Source: an archaeon (GTDB lineage Archaea; EX4484-52; B79-G9). Taken from it: 8,049 bases of DNA. The notes below the pieces were generated by a model. The model was not told where the DNA came from, did not search any database, and worked only from the letters and a program-made list of their open reading frames with translations. Shown here one piece after another: positions 5,891 through 8,049 of this stretch. Each line of letters opens with the position of its first letter. Positions within the stretch are counted from its first letter, which is position 1. The stretch lies in contig JAUVEX010000043.1 of NCBI GenBank assembly GCA_030594585.1, positions 1 through 8,049 of the forward strand, read 5' to 3'. The position numbers and the translations under genes are program-made.

Positions 5891-6466
5891 ATGACTGAAA
5901 AAAATGTGCTTCTGGGATTTATTATTGCAACAACTGTCCTTTTGATGAATACTAATTTTCTCTTTGTAGGTCTTGTTACGGACCTTTTAGTGATTGCCGC
6001 ATACCTGCTTTCCAAATACCTTTACATGACATACAAAACAGAAGGCAAATATCTAGAAAGAATTTACATGGTGCCGCTTTATATAATACTTACAATGGCT
6101 GTGCTTGTAACCGGAATTTTCAGCATTCTTGGTAGATACATACCTGTTTTTGCTGACAAGTCGCTGTTTTCAACATTCGCACTCCCGATAAAAGGATATT
6201 TTGCTGCTGAAATATTTTTTATGGCTGTTTTTGTATACCTTCTTTTTAAGACTGTTCTTGTTGATGTTTTAGAACTTCACCTTAAGCTTGAAGGAAACAA
6301 CGAGTTAAAGCGCGCGCCGAAAAGAAAAGAAAAAACACCAATACAAGCGAAAGAAGAATCTGTTGCTGTTTTTAAAAGCATCCCGGAAGAAAAGCCAAAA
6401 GATGAGCTATACCCTTATGATGTGAAAAAGCTTCCTGTTGTTGTAATGATTGACAGGAACGAATAA
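5891..6466 (+). CDS. Multi-spanning membrane protein of unknown function with cytoplasmic tail
   Basis: The 191-residue product has hydrophobic segments at about 6-19, 23-46, 58-80 and 101-124, followed by a hydrophilic, Lys/Glu-rich tail of about 60 residues (130-191). The tail contains a basic cluster (KRAPKRKEK) and ends in a short hydrophobic strand, LPVVVMIDRNE. The first two hydrophobic stretches are separated only by MNTN, so the topology may be a hairpin plus two helices. I recognise no family and see no catalytic motif; a scaffold or sensor role is possible but unsupported. The start is fixed by a strong GGTGAT site. The gene runs convergently into the 70-residue gene with a single base between stop codons, so the two transcripts probably overlap. 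Confidence 0.75.
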   Translation: MTEKNVLLGFIIATTVLLMNTNFLFVGLVTDLLVIAAYLLSKYLYMTYKTEGKYLERIYMVPLYIILTMAVLVTGIFSILGRYIPVFADKSLFSTFALPIKGYFAAEIFFMAVFVYLLFKTVLVDVLELHLKLEGNNELKRAPKRKEKTPIQAKEESVAVFKSIPEEKPKDELYPYDVKKLPVVVMIDRNE

Positions 6467-6467
6467 G

Positions 6468-6680
6468 CTATTCCATAACCATAAGCTCTTTTAAAAACGC
6501 TATTAAGCTTAAAACCACCATACACCCGACAATAACGGCCAATATAACTGTGTTTTTCGCAGATTCACAAGCCACGCTAAGTTCGTCTAAATACTGCAAT
6601 AAAAGCAGTGTTGCAGGTATTAAAATTATAAGAGCAAGAAATAGCTTGAAATTCAAAAGACTTCCTTTTTCTTTCAACAT
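6468..6680 (-). CDS. Small two-helix membrane protein of unknown function
   Basis: The 70-residue product has hydrophobic segments at about 11-31 and 44-63 joined by a short acidic loop (YLDELSVACESAKN), with a basic N-terminus (MLKEKG). Cys38 and Cys53 lie in the loop and the second helix. No family is recognised. A TATA box about 28 bp before the ATG and no Shine-Dalgarno site suggest a leaderless message. It lies 58 bp past the aIF2-gamma stop in the same direction, and its own promoter and a T-run between them argue against co-transcription. Confidence 0.6.
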   Translation of the reverse strand: MLKEKGSLLNFKLFLALIILIPATLLLLQYLDELSVACESAKNTVILAVIVGCMVVLSLIAFLKELMVME

Positions 6681-6703
6681 ACCATATCTTTTGAACTTGC
6701 TAG

Positions 6704-6712
6704 AATATAAAA
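6704..6712 (-). promoter_or_regulatory. TATA box of the 70-residue membrane protein gene
   Basis: Minus-strand TTTTATATT is centred 28 bp before the ATG at 6680. No ribosome binding site lies between, which again predicts a leaderless message. Confidence 0.5.
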
Positions 6713-6732
6713 TTTTTTAGATATAGACAAAC

Positions 6733-6738
6733 AAAAAA
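6733..6738 (-). terminator. T-run terminator after aIF2-gamma
   Basis: Directly after the stop codon the minus strand reads TTTTTTGTTTG, a T-rich tract of the kind that releases archaeal RNA polymerase. It starts immediately at the end of the gene. Confidence 0.45.
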
Positions 6739-7959
6739 TTATTTTTTAATCAGGCCATACCCAACAAGCCTGAACCTGCCTGAAACCTGTCTTGATAATG
6801 CCACTTTCTCACCAATGTCTGCGCATACCGGAATCTTTAGGGTAAATTCAGACACGCTGCCCGGCTGCGTGCAAACGCCGATTGTTCTTGCAGTTCCGAC
6901 ACCCATAAGTATAGGTTCCTGTGCGCGAACAGATTCCTGTTTTTCACTGATATCGGAAATAAGATGCATTTCAAGCTTGAGTGTGTTCCATACGGGGGGC
7001 ATTTTCCCATGAATCCCTATGACTGCGCCTACAAGATTGTCTGATTTTGCAATGTATGGATCAAGAGTGGTTGACAATGCAAGAAGACCTCCGGGAGTTC
7101 CTTCGTTTACCTGTGTTTTTCCCTTGTTTATAGAAGTTATTTTGGTTTTTAAAGGCGACCATTTATTGTTCTGTTTTATGCCCGGCAGTATCTCTATTTC
7201 TTCACCGGTTTTAAAAACACCCTCAACAACACTTCCGCCGACAACGCCGCCGACAAGATTTTCTATTTTCGTGCCGGGCTTGTTTACATCAAAGCTTCGT
7301 GCAACAAGCATCTTTGGGTTTTTCTTTGCATCATGCTTTGGGGTTTTTAGTATATCCTGTATTGCTTTTAAAAGCACTTCGATATTTGCGCGATGCTGTG
7401 CGGATACAGGGATTATAGGTGCGTTTTGGGCAACAGAACCTTTTAAGAATTTCTTTATTGAATCATAATTTTTCTTTGCACCGGCAGCATCAACAAGGTC
7501 TATTTTGTTCTGAACAACAATTATGTTTTTTATTCCGGAAATATTCAATACTGCCAAATGCTCTTTGGTCTGCGGCTGGGGACATTTTTCATTTGCGGCA
7601 ATAACAAGAATGGCGCCGTCAATAAGGGATGCGCCTGTAAGCACTGTTGCCATCAAGGTCTCGTGCCCGGGAACATCGACAACTGAAAGAGTCCTTAAAT
7701 GTTCTGTATTGGAACTGCATGAAAAGCATTTAGGAAATGTGCTGTATGCTGCAGCACCCTTGCATTTGGGGCATTTTCTTATGCTCATGTCTGCATAGCC
7801 CAGCCTTATTGAGATACCTCTTTTAAGCTCCTCTGAGTGCTCATCGGTGAATTTTCCTGTAAGCATCTGCGTCAATGTTGTTTTCCCGTGGTCTACATGG
7901 CCTAAGAGACCAATGTTTATTTCAGGAGCCTTATTTTGAGTTTTTGTTTCTTTTACTAT
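6739..7959 (-). CDS. eif2g: Translation initiation factor aIF2 subunit gamma (GTPase)
   Basis: This is the GTP-binding core of the aIF2 heterotrimer, which brings initiator Met-tRNA to the small ribosomal subunit. Taking the ATA at 7959 as residue 1 gives 406 residues, close to the usual length of about 410. Visible motifs are G1 GHVDHGKT (20-27), switch I region SEELKRGISIRLGYAD (42-57), a zinc knuckle with Cys 63, 66, 78 and 81, G3 DVPGHE (95-100), CPQPQTKEHL (126-135), G4 NKID (151-154) and G5 SAQ (186-188). The two beta-barrel domains follow to the C-terminus. No ATG, GTG or TTG occurs in frame upstream of G1 up to the window edge; the first allowed codon, a TTG at 7875, lies after the P-loop and cannot be the start. 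The ATA at 7959 follows a GGTGAT site. Otherwise the frame runs on past 8049 as an N-terminal extension. Identity is certain, the start is not. Confidence 0.93.
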   Translation of the reverse strand: MVKETKTQNKAPEINIGLLGHVDHGKTTLTQMLTGKFTDEHSEELKRGISIRLGYADMSIRKCPKCKGAAAYSTFPKCFSCSSNTEHLRTLSVVDVPGHETLMATVLTGASLIDGAILVIAANEKCPQPQTKEHLAVLNISGIKNIIVVQNKIDLVDAAGAKKNYDSIKKFLKGSVAQNAPIIPVSAQHRANIEVLLKAIQDILKTPKHDAKKNPKMLVARSFDVNKPGTKIENLVGGVVGGSVVEGVFKTGEEIEILPGIKQNNKWSPLKTKITSINKGKTQVNEGTPGGLLALSTTLDPYIAKSDNLVGAVIGIHGKMPPVWNTLKLEMHLISDISEKQESVRAQEPILMGVGTARTIGVCTQPGSVSEFTLKIPVCADIGEKVALSRQVSGRFRLVGYGLIKK

Positions 7960-7962
7960 GAA

Positions 7963-7968
7963 ATCACC
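7963..7968 (-). promoter_or_regulatory. Shine-Dalgarno site before a possible ATA start
   Basis: Minus-strand GGTGAT ends three bases before the ATA at 7959. The site matches the archaeal consensus but the spacing is short. It lies inside a seven-codon ATG frame (7979 to a TAG at 7958-7956) whose stop overlaps the ATA. Confidence 0.5.
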
Positions 7969-8014
7969 GTCAGATGCATTAACAACTAATATGTTGGTAA
8001 CTTTAAAAAAGAAT

Positions 8015-8023
8015 AATTTTAAA
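8015..8023 (-). promoter_or_regulatory. Possible TATA box of the aIF2-gamma gene
   Basis: Minus-strand TTTAAAATT lies in a very AT-rich stretch (8001-8040). It would start transcription near 7993 and leave a leader of about 34 bases holding the GGTGAT site. The stretch looks more like a promoter than coding sequence, which supports a start near 7959. Confidence 0.35.
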
Positions 8024-8049
8024 AAAATATTATTCTTTCTTTTCCGGCT

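Noticed and set aside
7019..7468. 149-residue open frame on the plus strand opposite aIF2-gamma
   Set aside because: It lies wholly antisense to a well-supported conserved gene and has a low-complexity product with no recognisable motif.
6739..7875. aIF2-gamma starting at TTG 7875
   Set aside because: It would remove the P-loop GHVDHGKT, which is encoded intact in the same frame just upstream.
7984..8049. Intein or fused domain at the N-terminus of aIF2-gamma
   Set aside because: The stretch is AT-rich and promoter-like, and no intein splice motif (terminal His-Asn followed by Cys, Ser or Thr) is present.
1..8049. CRISPR array, tRNA, rRNA or insertion sequence
   Set aside because: No regularly spaced repeats, cloverleaf sequence, rRNA-like block, transposase or terminal inverted repeats were seen.

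Overview
This window looks like a piece of an AT-rich archaeal chromosome. The clearest marker is the gamma subunit of translation initiation factor 2 (aIF2-gamma) on the minus strand at the right end. Supporting signs are TATA boxes 20-29 nt upstream of start codons with no ribosome binding site, GGTGAT-type Shine-Dalgarno sites at a few other genes, and an archaeal MinD-type ATPase. Short intergenic gaps, small membrane proteins and large lineage-specific proteins suggest an uncultured DPANN-type archaeon. That placement is inference; no rRNA is present to confirm it.

Left part, plus strand: a divergent promoter region (1-105), possibly with the first codons of a leftward gene at the edge. 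It is followed by a 785-residue protein (106-2463) in which the metal-site signature of an endonuclease IV / xylose-isomerase-like TIM barrel can be recognised, but split by an insertion of several hundred residues that includes an AT-rich coiled coil. Next come a sugar-1-phosphate nucleotidyltransferase (2532-3242) and a MinD/ParA-family ATPase (3269-4042). A T-run just past the MinD stop is a likely terminator.

Middle part, minus strand: two tandem paralogous genes of unknown function (4054-4752 and 4814-5446). Each is preceded by its own copy of a nearly identical 19-bp promoter (17/19 identical) at the same spacing from the start codon. Upstream of them in the same direction is a 67-residue two-helix membrane protein (5517-5720), which faces a plus-strand four-helix membrane protein (5891-6466) across a 170-bp divergent promoter region.

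Right part, minus strand: a 70-residue two-helix membrane protein (6468-6680) converges with the four-helix protein, leaving one base between the stops. Then comes aIF2-gamma (6739 to about 7959). Its reading frame has no ATG, GTG or TTG upstream of the P-loop all the way to the window edge. A GGTGAT site sits just before an ATA codon exactly where family length predicts the start.

No RNA gene, CRISPR array, insertion sequence or tRNA was seen. The strongest candidates for something undescribed are the expanded TIM-barrel protein, the paralogue pair with its shared promoter, and the missing aIF2-gamma start codon.
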